From Dolomedes plantarius (lineage: Eukaryota > Arthropoda > Arachnida > Araneae > Dolomedidae), in assembly GCA_907164885.2 (NCBI GenBank), contig OU015498.1, forward strand, positions 131,872,651 to 131,936,650: a DNA stretch of 64,000 nucleotides, written 5' to 3'. Numbering within the stretch: position 1 is the stretch's first letter; each line of letters begins with the position of its first letter. Under the pieces are notes generated by a model that was not told the origin of the DNA, made no database searches, and was given only the letters and a program-made list of their open reading frames with translations. Both the position numbers and the translations under genes were made by a program. Below, piece after piece: positions 47,521-59,532 of this stretch.

Positions 47521-48752
47521 CGATTATAGGTTTTAACATATTTAAGTTAAAATATTCACAGGGTTTGATTACTTATTAGTTATTACCCATTACTTAATTA
47601 CCCAGGTTCGTTTTAACCCCAGCATGTAAATACTGTAGAAAAGATTAGACACAACTTAAATGTTTATATAAATGATGAGGACCAATATTTACAAATTAAC
47701 AACGAATATTTATTACACAAATAAACAGTTAAATTACAGTATTAAAATGATTATTTGATCAAATTGGGTCCTCACCGGATAAAACAAGGTATGTATTATT
47801 TACGGGATTTTAATTTAAATTTAAATCTTAAAATAGTACTGTCAACAGGCAACAGAAATGTAAAGACTGGCTTACCCCAAATCGGCGTTGCTACGGATCG
47901 CTCATGGTTGTAGGTAAAGTGCAGGGTGGACTCGAGAGTCCACCACAGGGCAAGCCCGTAGGCTATTCGCCCTCTGCACACCTCTATATCCTCTGCACAC
48001 TCTCTCTCTAACTCCTCAAAACTTTCTCTCTAACTCTGTATCATTTCTACCCCTTAATATTTATCTCAACTTTTTGCATACATGTTTTCACCTTCCAATC
48101 ACAGTATTTTCTTCTCCATATAAACTCCACCTACGTCTTAAAACCCTTTTCTAGTGGCCCTAATATTTCTCTTTTATTAAAATCACACTTCTCATTGGAC
48201 CTATACTAAACATTTTCATATTCTTTCACATTTTTCCCCTGCTCCTTTCTACATTTTCTTATATTTTATTTCTAACACCTGGTCAGTTTTATAACATCTT
48301 TTCCTGACCATGATCCGACAATACTGCTACTGTTGTGTAAATTTCACTACAATCCTTTCAATTCTTATTCCTTATTCTAAAGGGGCTTTTTCGACTGACC
48401 CTCGTCCAACGCAACTCTTTTATCATGAGGGGTCTTTTAACTAGCCGCGATTCTAGCTTACTACTGGGCCTTTCTTATGGGGCTAATTCATCGATTACTG
48501 AGTCAAAGGACACCGAGCTATTCTCCAACGTTTTCCCCTCTTTACCATAAATATATTTTTATTGCGTACGTTTCCCTTTTCTAACAATCTTTTAAACTTA
48601 TGTAAAAGGCCTTTTCTTATGCTGACTCTTTTTATCCTTTCTTAACTCTTATTCCCCTTCACAACGCTTCACAATGGATAAAAGAATCTTGAAATGGCTT
48701 GCAGCTTTTAACAAGATCTCCGAAAGCCTTTTGCTGGCTTAAAGAGCCAGCA
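47521..48752 (-). mobile_element. Third copy of the foldback unit (spacer plus one arm)
   Basis: Matches 42100-43331 over the whole 1232 bp with no indel and no difference seen in the parts compared. It starts abruptly at CGATTATAGG after unrelated GGCGGTTTAC and ends at the same AGCCAGCA terminus, followed by GATATACC. So this unit includes 96 of the 97 spacer bases but not the opposite arm. Confidence 0.9.
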
Positions 48753-49063
48753 GATATACCTACGCATGCATACATAAAAGGATAATTCGGGAAGCATAGG
48801 AACACTAATTTCAAACACTGTGTAAACGCTAATTTCATTTACTTAAATCTTAGATAAATGTTTTCTATTATTATTACTCCCTTGTGGCGCAGCAGCCATT
48901 GGTTATCTTTCTGTATTCCTGTACCTTCTCTTAACTAACTATAGCATACTCATGTTTTGATGAACATCGCACAAACTTTATTGATACTTTTATTGCTTAA
49001 GATAGGGTCAGATTTAGGCACGGCCCAACAGATGTGGAAATATGGCGCACTAGAACGTACCTA

Positions 49064-49707
49064 TACTGTAAAAATGAAATGCTGCTTCAGGATAAAAGAA
49101 AAAGCCACCTGTTTAAGGGTGTAATGTTTTTGGGTAGAGGGTTTACCTGTTTTGGGTATCCCTCTTTTGTATCTTATTTTGGATACGTAAATTTCGCATA
49201 AAAAATAATCGAAATTTCGAAAAAAAATTACAATACGTAAAATTTCGCATGTATTCGCCCAATATATATATATATTCAAAATTTTCGCATTTATTTAAAA
49301 AAATCACAATTTTACTTACTTGGTTAGGTCAGTATCAAAATTTTTAGTTAAAAGCTAACATTGTAGTAGTCTCCACATTCTTTTCCTTAAGTCTTTAGCA
49401 ATAAGTAATAAGCAAATTCGAGTGTGATCTCTCAGTTAAAGACCGTGGATGATCTTATATAAGAAAATTATGTAAATAAATTATTACTATTATTACCTCA
49501 TTTCGCTTAAAAAACCGTTTATCACCAAGTTTTCGCTGAAAAGTAGTAAAAAAATAATTTTCGCCTTTGCTCACATCAGCAAATTTCGCTTTTATTCGCA
49601 TCTGTTTCGTAAATACGAAAATTTCGTATCATTACTTATTTTCTTAGCCTTCTAATTAAACTTCCATTTTAGATATATGCCCAAAACAGCATTTCATTTT
49701 TACAGTG
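49064..49707. mobile_element. TA-flanked MITE, 644 bp
   Basis: Inverted ends (T/C)ACTGTAAAAATGAAATGC run in from 49064 and 49707, matching over at least 20 bp. TA duplications are at 49062-49063 and 49708-49709. The interior is non-coding with repeated TTTCGCA / TGCGAAA motifs in both orientations. Tc1/mariner-class by target site. Confidence 0.88.
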
Positions 49708-50058
49708 TAACGAGGGTAAAAAGAAGTAAAAATGTTTGACTTTTTATTTTTTACTTAGTTGTGTAAAATTGAAATAAAAATTACAGGAATAAAAGTATTT
49801 TAATTAAAAATGACATCCTCTGGGTTTCTTTTTATTTTCACCTTAGACATCTTCAACTTCTTACTGGAACAAAAGCGGATCATCTTGAGTCGTTTTTATA
49901 GGAACCGATGGTCGAATGGCTGGCAGCTGGTACTCGGTGCTATAGACCAGTGGAGCGCGAATTGTGGGTCACGGATAGTTTGGAGTAAATTTATATCGTA
50001 CTGAATGATTTAATCAAAAAGTTTTCTATAAATATGCTAACAGCTTTTTTTAATTTTA

Positions 50059-50998
50059 CTAGCCGCTGCGCGACCAGCATGGTCGCTTTTAGTTTTATAT
50101 TTTCTTTTGCAAAACAACTTAACTGAAAGTAACATATGTAAGGAATGTTACCATTATCTGTCATCATAAATATACGTTGTTAAGGGGTATTCTCTAAAAG
50201 GCTGATTCTAAAACATCGTGATTAAAAAATGGGAATTTCCATTACGTAAGACTGAGAAACCCAACACCAATGGTTTTATAAATTACGTCCCTCTCTGTAT
50301 GTAATTTTTTTTCAAAATTAAGATATCTTCTACTCTTTATCATTACATCAAATAAGAAATTGTTGGGGAAAATTTTTTTCACTTAAAAAATCTATATACA
50401 ATAGTACATACAATGTGAACAATAGTACATACAGAAAGTGATGTAATCCACACTATATTTTAGCACTTGTTGAATTTTTACTCCATTTTTTAAGTGAAAA
50501 AATTTTTCCCCAACAATTTCTTATTCAGCAAGTACTAAAATATAGCGTGGATTTCATCACTTTCTGTATGTACTATTGTTCACAATTCAGATATCTACAG
50601 TTAATCATATCGAATAATAAATTGTTGGGAAATTTTCTTCACTTATAAAATGGAGTAAAAATTCAACAAATGCTGCAAAAAGTGTAGAAAATTAACTATT
50701 AGTGGCTATCGGTTGCTATGCTGGCGACGGTTAAGCCTAACCTCGCGATCATTTATGCTCTCTCTTTCACGCCTCTTAATGAATTATTTCTTCGCTTTCA
50801 TTCTTGAGAGTGTACCCAATTTTCTCTTGATCGTGCAGCTCACTTTCAAGCATTCCTGATTTCAGTACGTAAATCCATGTTGACACGTGGTTGCAAATTG
50901 CGGACGGCCGCTAATGTTTACATCTGGTAGTTGCCATTCGGAGTGTAGAAATATCGTCGATTTTTGTGCCGCATACCTACATGTTTTATATATATAGA
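50059..50998 (-). mobile_element. Non-autonomous Helitron, minus orientation, with internal inverted repeats
   Basis: On the minus strand it begins A|TCTATATATATAAAACATG (50998) and ends with a GCGACCATGCTGGTCGC hairpin followed by GCAGCGGCTAG|T (50059), the classic Helitron 3' end. 940 bp. Internally, 50351-50390 is inverted at 50486-50525, and 50415-50469 is inverted at 50529-50583. There is no helicase or Rep. Confidence 0.88.
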
Positions 50999-51041
50999 TT
51001 TTTTGTTAATTTTTACCAAATGAAATGAAAATACATATTAA

Positions 51042-51746
51042 TCTATATATATAAAACAGTCCCGTAACTGACTGACTGACTGACTGACATATAACGCACA
51101 GACCAAACCGCTGGACCTAAAGGGCTGAAAATTTGCATGGCGATTCTTCTTATAGTGTAGGGGTGCACTAAAAAAGATTTTTGAAAAATTCTTCTTAGAT
51201 TTTTTTAAAATTAAATTTTCAAGCTGTTTTTGTAATATTTTTTTAAGTTTGCTTTTAAAATAATAATCTGAGGGTTATAAAATTTATATCACGAGAAAGA
51301 TCATAAAAATTCCTTTAAAATGAAATCTTTTTCGAATCTTTATCTCCATTTTCTGATTTTTGGTGAATTTTTAAATATTAATTTTTAGAATTTAATTTAT
51401 TAAATGCTGATCACGTGATTTTTTCTTTTTGTGATACTTTAAACAAATTTTGCGTCACGCGCATAATAACGAAATAGACAAAAAGATATATTTTTTTTTC
51501 TTGCTAATGTGGCAGACGATCGGACATTATTAAAAAATATATTAAAATACAGTAAAAGATATGTTCCTCAAACTGTACTATATTAAGTGCACTATTATAT
51601 TCTTTATATATTCTATTAGATTTAATTTGAATATTTTGTTCTACATTATTTTGTCCATAAAAATATCCATTATGATATTTTTATAAATATATATACTTTT
51701 TTTAGATCAATTGCATGCATTGATCGTTGTATTTATTATATATATA

Positions 51747-51836
<90 letters not shown>

Positions 51837-51909
51837 GCATTAATTGCATACATTGACCGTTGTATTTAATTTGAATGTACTCCGTAGCGAAGTACGGGTA
51901 TTCAGCTAG
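51042..51909 (+). mobile_element. Non-autonomous Helitron, plus orientation
   Basis: Begins A|TCTATATATATAAAACAGTC and ends with the hairpin-forming CTCCGTAGCGAAGTACGGG and CAGCTAG|T. A (TA)n tract of about 95 bp (51737-51832) interrupts it. It is the same family as the copy at 40317-40930 and only 43 bp from the neighbouring Helitron, in head-to-head orientation. Confidence 0.88.
51737..51832. repeat. (TA)n microsatellite inside a Helitron
   Basis: Nearly pure TA with one interruption near 51750. The corresponding region of the 40.3-kb copy has no such expansion. Confidence 0.95.
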
Positions 51910-52741
51910 TATTTTAATATGAAGTTTTAGTAACATGAGATTTGATAAAAAAAACGTGCAGAAGGAAAGTGAGACATTTTTTATTGTTATTATGTAAAGT
52001 AAATTTATACCCAAAATTTACAGTTCGTCGATTTTTAAAATGATTTGTCAAATTTTGCTTATTTCTTATTTCTATTTTTTTTTAACATTTTCCTAATTAT
52101 TTCTTTTAATTTACTACTACCAAAAAAATTTACATTGGTAGCCGAGTGATTTTTTATTGAAAGAAAGTGGATCATCGTCGAACAAGTTTGAACACCACTG
52201 CTATAGATACTTTGTGGAATCGAATTCATATTAAGACACTCATGCTTAAAAACAGTTAAATTCTGAAAAGATTTTAATTCTAAAGTTTCCGAAGTCATGA
52301 CATTTTTTAGCGGGACACAATCACAACATTAATAATAAATTGTGAAATGGTCATAACGCATACTCGGGCATGCTGAATGCGCTGAAAAAAATTCTTGAAA
52401 AGATTTCGTCTCCATTCTAAATGAAATCATGAAACTTCTACCGAAATCTCTAAATAAGAAATTCAACATAATGATCGCAACGCAATGATCTAAGAGAAAA
52501 TTTTGTCCAATCAAGCTTTCTAAAACTTTAACAAAAATATTACTGAAGGATTTCTCTCCTATTTCAGTAGCACAATGTCAATATTTAAAAGGGCACTTTC
52601 GACAAAAACTGTAAGAAATAAAAAAATGGAAGTACTACGGAAGACAATATAAAACCTCAAAATTTTCTTAAGGTATCCGTACACCTTTAAAACGGCATTT
52701 TCGGTCAAAATATCGATTTTTTTTTACAATTTATTTATTTA

Positions 52742-53692
52742 CTAGCTGTAACCGTCCACGCGTTGTTGTGGCTCAGTCTGGTTAAATGAAAAAGAAAGAA
52801 AAGGGAAAGCACACATTTCTAATATGTTTAATTTTACAATGCTTGTGGGTATACAATATTTTTTGTTGTTCCATTGTCTGTGCAGATATAGAGATTGTCT
52901 GGTTTGCCGACTCTGGAACACGCAACATATAATTGTCCATGTGAGAAACAATTCGTGTTTAGATCTAAACCGCACAATTCTAAAGATTGGCCCTGAGCTT
53001 TGTTGGTGGTGATTGCAAATGCCAATCGAATTGGGAATTGCAATCTCTTAAATTGAAATGGCATATCCGTTGGAATTATGGGAATGCGAGGAATGAAGAC
53101 ATCTTCACCTTTGAATGGTCCTGTCAAGATTGTTGCTTCTACGACGTTGCTCAATAATTTTTTACTGCAAGCCGCGTGCCGTTGCAAAGCTTTGGCTGGT
53201 TGATATTTCGCAACATGATAATTGACACGCCGATTTTCAATTGCAGTACGTGCGATGGCATGGAGTGAATTCAAAAATTCTGTTGGATAATGAACCGCTT
53301 CATCTGCTTCCACAACGGTGTCGACGGACTTGTATGTGACTGCCTCGCTTTCAATGTTAGATTGAATAATATTGTTAAGTTCATAGACGTTTTTGTTCTT
53401 GGCGGCAAGAACAGCTCGTTCCCTCAGCCAATCGTTATTCTTATAATTGGTTTGAATATTGGGAAATACTTTTTCAACTAATTCTTCTTTTGACGTCACT
53501 AAATTGCTGTTTAAAAAAAAAAAATATGTTTTTTACCTGTCACAGGTGTGACATCTATATAATTGGTATATAAAAACACGCGCATATTCAAATGAAACGT
53601 TGTGTCAAAATTTCAAAGCAATCGGTGAAGAACTTTCGAATATTTTATTTAAGATTTTGAATAAACGAACATTTACTTTTTATTTATATAGA
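52742..53692 (-). mobile_element. Helitron fragment retaining helicase C-terminus
   Basis: Minus orientation: A|TCTATATAAATAAAAAGT at 53692 and GCGTGGACGGTTACAGCTAG|T at 52742. Both ends are intact, but at 951 bp it is a deletion derivative of a much longer autonomous element, keeping only the 3' coding end next to the 3' terminus. Confidence 0.9.
52834..53499 (-). pseudogene. Helitron PIF1-type helicase, C-terminal fragment
   Basis: A 221-residue open frame from MTSKEELVEKVFP. It matches the last helicase region of Helitron Rep/Hel proteins: ATILTGPFKGEDVFIPRIP, LQFPIRLAFAITTNKAQGQS (helicase motif V-like) and FSHGQLYVACSRV (motif VI with the arginine finger), ending shortly after NIVYPQAL. 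Residues of about 95-135 (NSLHAIARTAIENRR to QRHAACSKKL) do not fit the family, but another frame over the same bases gives LKIGVSIIMLRNI and PKLCNGTRLAVK, which do. So two compensating indels have scrambled about 40 codons while keeping the frame open. The ATPase Walker motifs, nuclease and Rep domains are absent. Confidence 0.88.
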
Positions 53693-55079
53693 TTTTTTGC
53701 AATAACATTAAAGCCTAATCTTTTATCTTTCTAATTCTGTTTGAATTTATAAATCTGGTAGATTTTAGTATGAAAATAGTTACTTTTAAAGTAAGAAATG
53801 TGTTATAAGGTTATTCTTACTGTTTTCTCAAAATTAATTTTTTCATCGTTTGTCTTGACGCAAAACTTCATATAACAAAAAGTGACGCTTAAAATGCATT
53901 AAAATTTTGCATACTTTATCTATAAATGTCTATAAAGGGAATGGTGTATGATCATGATTGCAGATTCATAAGTTTTTTGTTTACAAAGGTATGAATTGCA
54001 AGTGACAGTAAATTTAATATGATTTTTTTATACATCAGTAATTTAACTCTGAAGAATACTCTATTCCCTAGAGAAAGTTATTATCCTCATTCTCCAGTTT
54101 ATAAAATAGTAGTATATTTGTTTGTTTTTGAGTTATCATGTTTTGTGAAAATGTCGAATTTTTCCCTATTTTTTCTAGTTCCCCCCCTCCCTGAAAAAAT
54201 TATTTGAATGTAACAGCTAAATTTTTTTTATACTTTTTTTTCAAGTTTTAACTTACATGTCATTATAAAAATAGATACAAGGACAAAATTTTAAAAAAAT
54301 TTAAAAAATCACCCCCGAAGGTGTACGGATACCTTAAATATGACAATATATATGAGAAATTTTTTTTGATAACCTGAAAGAAATCGCACACGGAGCCCTC
54401 TAAAATAAAGAAAACAAGAGGGCAAAACTTCAGAAAAAAACATTTTAAAAAATTCAGGTATTCTCTTCTAACGAAACTACCACGGGTTATTAACGTAGGA
54501 TTACTTATCGTTGCTTACCTCTTTTGTATGTATATATGTATCTATATAAATGTACGTATGTATGTATATATACATATAAAAAAATTTTAATATGTATATA
54601 CACATATAAAAAAAAATTTATTTTGACGCATTGTGGTACTTTTCTGTTAAACTTTTTACTGCTTTCCCAAGCTAAACTGACTGGGTTTGGCTCGTTGCCG
54701 AAATTATAACTCGCGACGACGGACGGTTTTAGCGTCTGAAATTTTGCTTTCCGGAAGACCGTTATGGAGGAACGTAATCCTACTTTAAAAATAGTTCAGA
54801 TGAGCATGTTGAAAAACAGCAAAATTCTGTTAGGAATCTCTTTCTGGACAAACCAAGTTCATGATAATTTTTAGCGGGGCAATTCACAACATTAATTTAA
54901 AAGAAATAAAAAACTGCATAGAAGCTAGGAATGTACAATAAACTGTTGAGTATTCTGAAATCAGTACAAAAAATATTTGATGAGACTTTGTCGGAAATAT
55001 AAATGAGATCTAGATATTTCTATCGGGTTGGGTTAATATATACTTAAGGCGCATAACCTGCTAAAATAGTTTGATCCGC

Positions 55080-55200
55080 TCGAGCAAAGGATCGCAAACT
55101 GTGGCTCGCGATCCACAAAAAAATTGGAGGTGTCGCGGATAGTTTGAAGTAAATCTATATCATATTGAATTGTTTTGTTAAAAATATGCTTTAAATTTTC
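55080..55200. repeat. hAT terminal fragment
   Basis: CGCAAACTGTGGCTCGCGATCC resembles the TCAAACTGTGGGTCGCGACC type of hAT end, and the following GCGGATAGTTTGAAGTAAATC matches the left end region of the hAT at 49948. Without a partner end the limits are unknown. Confidence 0.5.
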
Positions 55201-55312
55201 TACAATTGCATATTTTTGATATTTTTTATATGATGAAAAATATACGATATGATATTGTTAAATAAGGTGTCAAACAGTCCTACAATAAAAACTCCATCAG
55301 CAAAAGTATATG

Positions 55313-56092
<780 letters not shown>

Positions 56093-59028
56093 TCCCCCCT
56101 CCCAAGAGGCTATCATCCTATGCCTGCATAGGGTGAGAGACACCTGAGTGTGAGTATGTTGGGACCTCACCTAATTCACTCTGCAAGATCAACATTATAA
56201 GTTTTACTACCTCAAATTTTTAAGTTAAGTCATAATCGATATAAAACTCTTGATCTGCAGTATCAAGCTCTTTATATCGACATACGTTAGCTGGAATTAT
56301 AAATCTTTCCGTATCTCTGGAGAAGTTCTCCACCTATCTAAATTCCTCCATCTCCAGTCATCGTGTTCAATACCATAACAATACAATTACTTGTCCTCAA
56401 ATTAATAGGTGCACAATTACAACAATAGTCTTATAGTAATTAAAAAGTACATAATTATAACAATATTAGTGGGAGAATAAAATAATAAGGTAATATACTA
56501 GTATAGCCATGAAAATAATAACATAGAAATGGCAAGTGATATGGCATAATTGAATCTCTCTGCAAATACATCAATAGTCTGGTAATAATTATGAATAAAA
56601 TAAGGTATAAGATAATATAATGGTATAGCCATGAAAAGAATAACATAGAAATGGTAATGGATATGGCTTAATTGAATCTCCATGCAGATACATTATACCG
56701 AAAATCAGTTCTAATTCAATAGTAATCTACATGAAATCATACACAAAAACAATTCAATTCTGATACTTGTAAATCAATGCTAAATCAATACACAGAAATG
56801 ATACATTAAATACTTCAATTCAGGTAAACGTAACTCAACATTAATTAAATAGGAAAACATATTGACAATCACGCACTAAATTAGTTCAATTCAGAAAAAT
56901 ATAACTCAATACTATTTACACTTCTAGAGCACTGGTTTACTCGGATAATAATTACTATTTATACAATCACAATAATGCCAGTATGATCATAAAATAGATA
57001 ATATGATAATAGCGCGTAATAATGAAAAAGACATAACAGGTGATATAATATAATAAAATCCTTACTAAGACACAAATATATCATATGAACACAATGCTTT
57101 TTACAATTATTAGATTATTCATCTCTTTCATTCCACTTAAATTCTCTCATGTTTTTTAATTCACTATATTCTTTAATACAGGGGAATAACTTCTATTTTT
57201 CTTAATCTCAAGATCTCTTTCCTATACTCTTTTAGATCTCTACATTGAGCGAAAATTAATCCTTTCACCCTTCCAGTATTCATCTCTCTCAAGCTCAATT
57301 TTTCAATTACCTTATCCTTCTAACCTAGCTGTAGTGTTCTGACTTATGATGACATCTGCTAATCAGAGTACTAATTTCTCATGATAGCTTGTCTTTGAAT
57401 AAGCCTGTCCTATTTAAATGAATTTAAGATTCTACTGAAAGGTACAAATTTCCTCCTTCCATTTTTTCCCTTAACTTCATAATTAAAAAAAATAATAAAA
57501 TAATTCTGACAACTTCAGCTAGTTTGGTTAAGGTAACTTATTATTCGTCTCTTTTTACACACTCAAAGGCATCGGGGACTCGCTCTTTCCTCCCCCTCTA
57601 AAACACTACTCGTCGTTTGACCTACTTCTGTTGGGGTCAGGGTTCAACTGTTACTCCTCGCACGCTCTATAAGGCCTCAATGCTACACGTAATTCTTATG
57701 TTGTAATAATTATAGCAGGCTCCATATTTACTCTCCCAATATCGTATTTACTTTTAGCAAATATACCAATAAACGATGACAATAGAGGAATGAGCTCCGA
57801 CGATAGACTCATGTTAGCAAATTCAGGTAATTTATCCTGAATGGCATTCTGAGTCTTAGAGTCTTCAGTCAAATCAAGTGTCTTCCTGATTTGCTTAGAC
57901 GTTTTTGGATTCTCATGTTCTCCATTGCCAATCGTTAGCATTATATCATCACAATTATTTTGAATACGACCATAATAAAATTTAGCACAGTTATTTTCAT
58001 CAGGATATTCATTTATCAATTTACTCGACTTACATATCACTACACGTTACTCCTAATTCAAATTAACAAAATACCAATTAAACAATTATATACCAATACA
58101 CTACGCAATTACTAATTACACATATGAAAATTATTGAATTAACCTCTACTCATAAATTGAAATTAATAAAATGTCACTTAAACAATTATATACAAACACA
58201 CTAATCACATACTACCCATAAGCATGAAAAATAGTAAATCAACACTTACTCACAAATTTACGTTAATAATAATAATAAAACATACTGCTAACGGAATCCA
58301 ATAGACGTAAGATGATACTACAATCACTTAATTTAATGTTCAGGTTAAATTGCTTCATATGTAAAGATAATAATATATGACTCAACTGGGTATCTACTGT
58401 ATAACATACACCTTAATAGTTCTAGTTAGAAAACCCATAGTAGTTTATACACTGATAATTTTATCAATAACAATCTTACCTTGCATTTGTTGCACTGTTA
58501 GCGGTAACACTGTTTTTATGAATTGTCCGTTATAATCATTGTGTTCTGGATTCTCTAAACACCATAGTTGGTTACTATCCATTTCACTAAAGTTTTGCAT
58601 CAAGAATCTATGAGATGAGCACATCACTCAACGTGATCACAAATGCACACACAAAACACTAAAATAACACTTCGCCGCTAGATGACACTTAGGGCCACAT
58701 CAAAGGCTAATCAGAACCTTTGACAATCGCACTGCCCGTCATAAATAATACTTGACGTGCACACATAATCACACTGATCTATATTTCATTTTTACAAAAC
58801 CTAATTGGATCTGTGAAGTCGGCAGGGTCTCTCTAATCAGTAATAAATTTCTGTGCTCATTCATTACTCTCTTGTTCTGCCACATTCTGTCCAGGTAAAC
58901 TGCATCTCGAGGACTCACCACATAACACTGTACAGCTTTCTGACACGAATACTTTTCTTCTGAATATCGGAGAAACATTGCCACTCTCAAATGGGTTTAG
59001 TCCCGATCTCTTGTCAGCCCCTCTAGTC
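56093..59028 (-). pseudogene. Interior of the LTR element: gag/pol remnants
   Basis: The only recognisable part is the minus-strand frame 57696-58040 (114 residues). It ends SFIGIFAKSKYDIGRVNMEP, which resembles the segment between protease and reverse transcriptase in Ty3/Gypsy polyproteins. A few codons beyond its stop the same reading gives VALRPYRACEE, like the RPYR start of the RT domain, after which similarity is lost. RT, RNase H and integrase are missing. Shorter frames at 58445-58627 and 58769-58990 may be gag-related but carry no diagnostic motif. Two diverged internal duplications are visible: 56463-56575 with 56585-56697, and 58060-58150 with 58152-58260. Confidence 0.6.
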
Positions 59029-59221
59029 TTAGGCTACGGCCACACGAGCGATTTTTCCCGGTACGGCTTTTCCCCGCGCTTGAAAATCTACACCAGCCGG
59101 CCACACGTGCATGTGACATTTTTTTCCCCCGCTCGGACTTTTCCCGCATCTTGAAAATCTAAACCGGCCACACGTGCGGTTTCTTCATGCGAGGTGGGTC
59201 GTTTGTGCTTTGCAGTAAAGC

Positions 59222-59532
59222 ATGAATCCAGTTTCAATAAATGAAAATGCTGTTAACGCGTTATGTGCTTTATTAATTGTTCGCCGACAACGTCGCCGAC
59301 GTCAAAGAAAGTACTGGGTACATCCTCTTATAAGTGAGAGATCAGTAAAGGGAAAATTTACACTTCTACACAGTAAGCTGAAAGGATACCCAGACAAGTT
59401 TTTTGAGTATTATAGAATGTCGATATCTTCATTTGAAACTCTATTATCTAAGGTTGAAGTTGCAATTAGAAAAAGTGATACTGTAATGCGGGACTGTATA
59501 AGTGCAGAAGAAAAGCTAGCAGTAACTTTAAG
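59222..59532 (+). CDS. Harbinger transposase exon 1
   Basis: Encodes 103 residues plus two bases. The donor AAG|GTGAGT at 59533 interrupts the arginine codon after VTL. Rich in arginine near residues 20-32, probably DNA-binding or nuclear targeting. Confidence 0.9.

Larger units (their letters stand above)
49948..52200. mobile_element. hAT element carrying two Helitrons
   Basis: Left end CAGTGGAGCGCGAATTGTGG and right end (complement CAGTGGTGTTCAAACTTGTT) are hAT-like. The 8-bp duplications are CTATAGAC (49940-49947) and CTATAGAT (52201-52208), one mismatch. Of 2253 bp, about 1.8 kb is two later Helitrons (50059-50998 and 51042-51909), leaving a 445-bp non-coding hAT. Confidence 0.8.
52672..54333. 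mobile_element. TTAA-flanked element (piggyBac-like MITE) split by a Helitron
   Basis: Ends GGTATCCGTACACCTT and AAGGTGTACGGATACC are inverted, with TTAA on each side (52668-52671 and 54334-54337), the target duplication of the piggyBac superfamily. Removing the Helitron at 52742-53692 leaves about 711 bp of non-coding, AT-rich sequence. Confidence 0.85.

Noticed and set aside
47521..48752. Calling the 1232-bp repeat an LTR outright
   Set aside because: Ends are not TG...CA over the full repeat, no primer-binding site or purine tract is convincing, and one copy is inverted.
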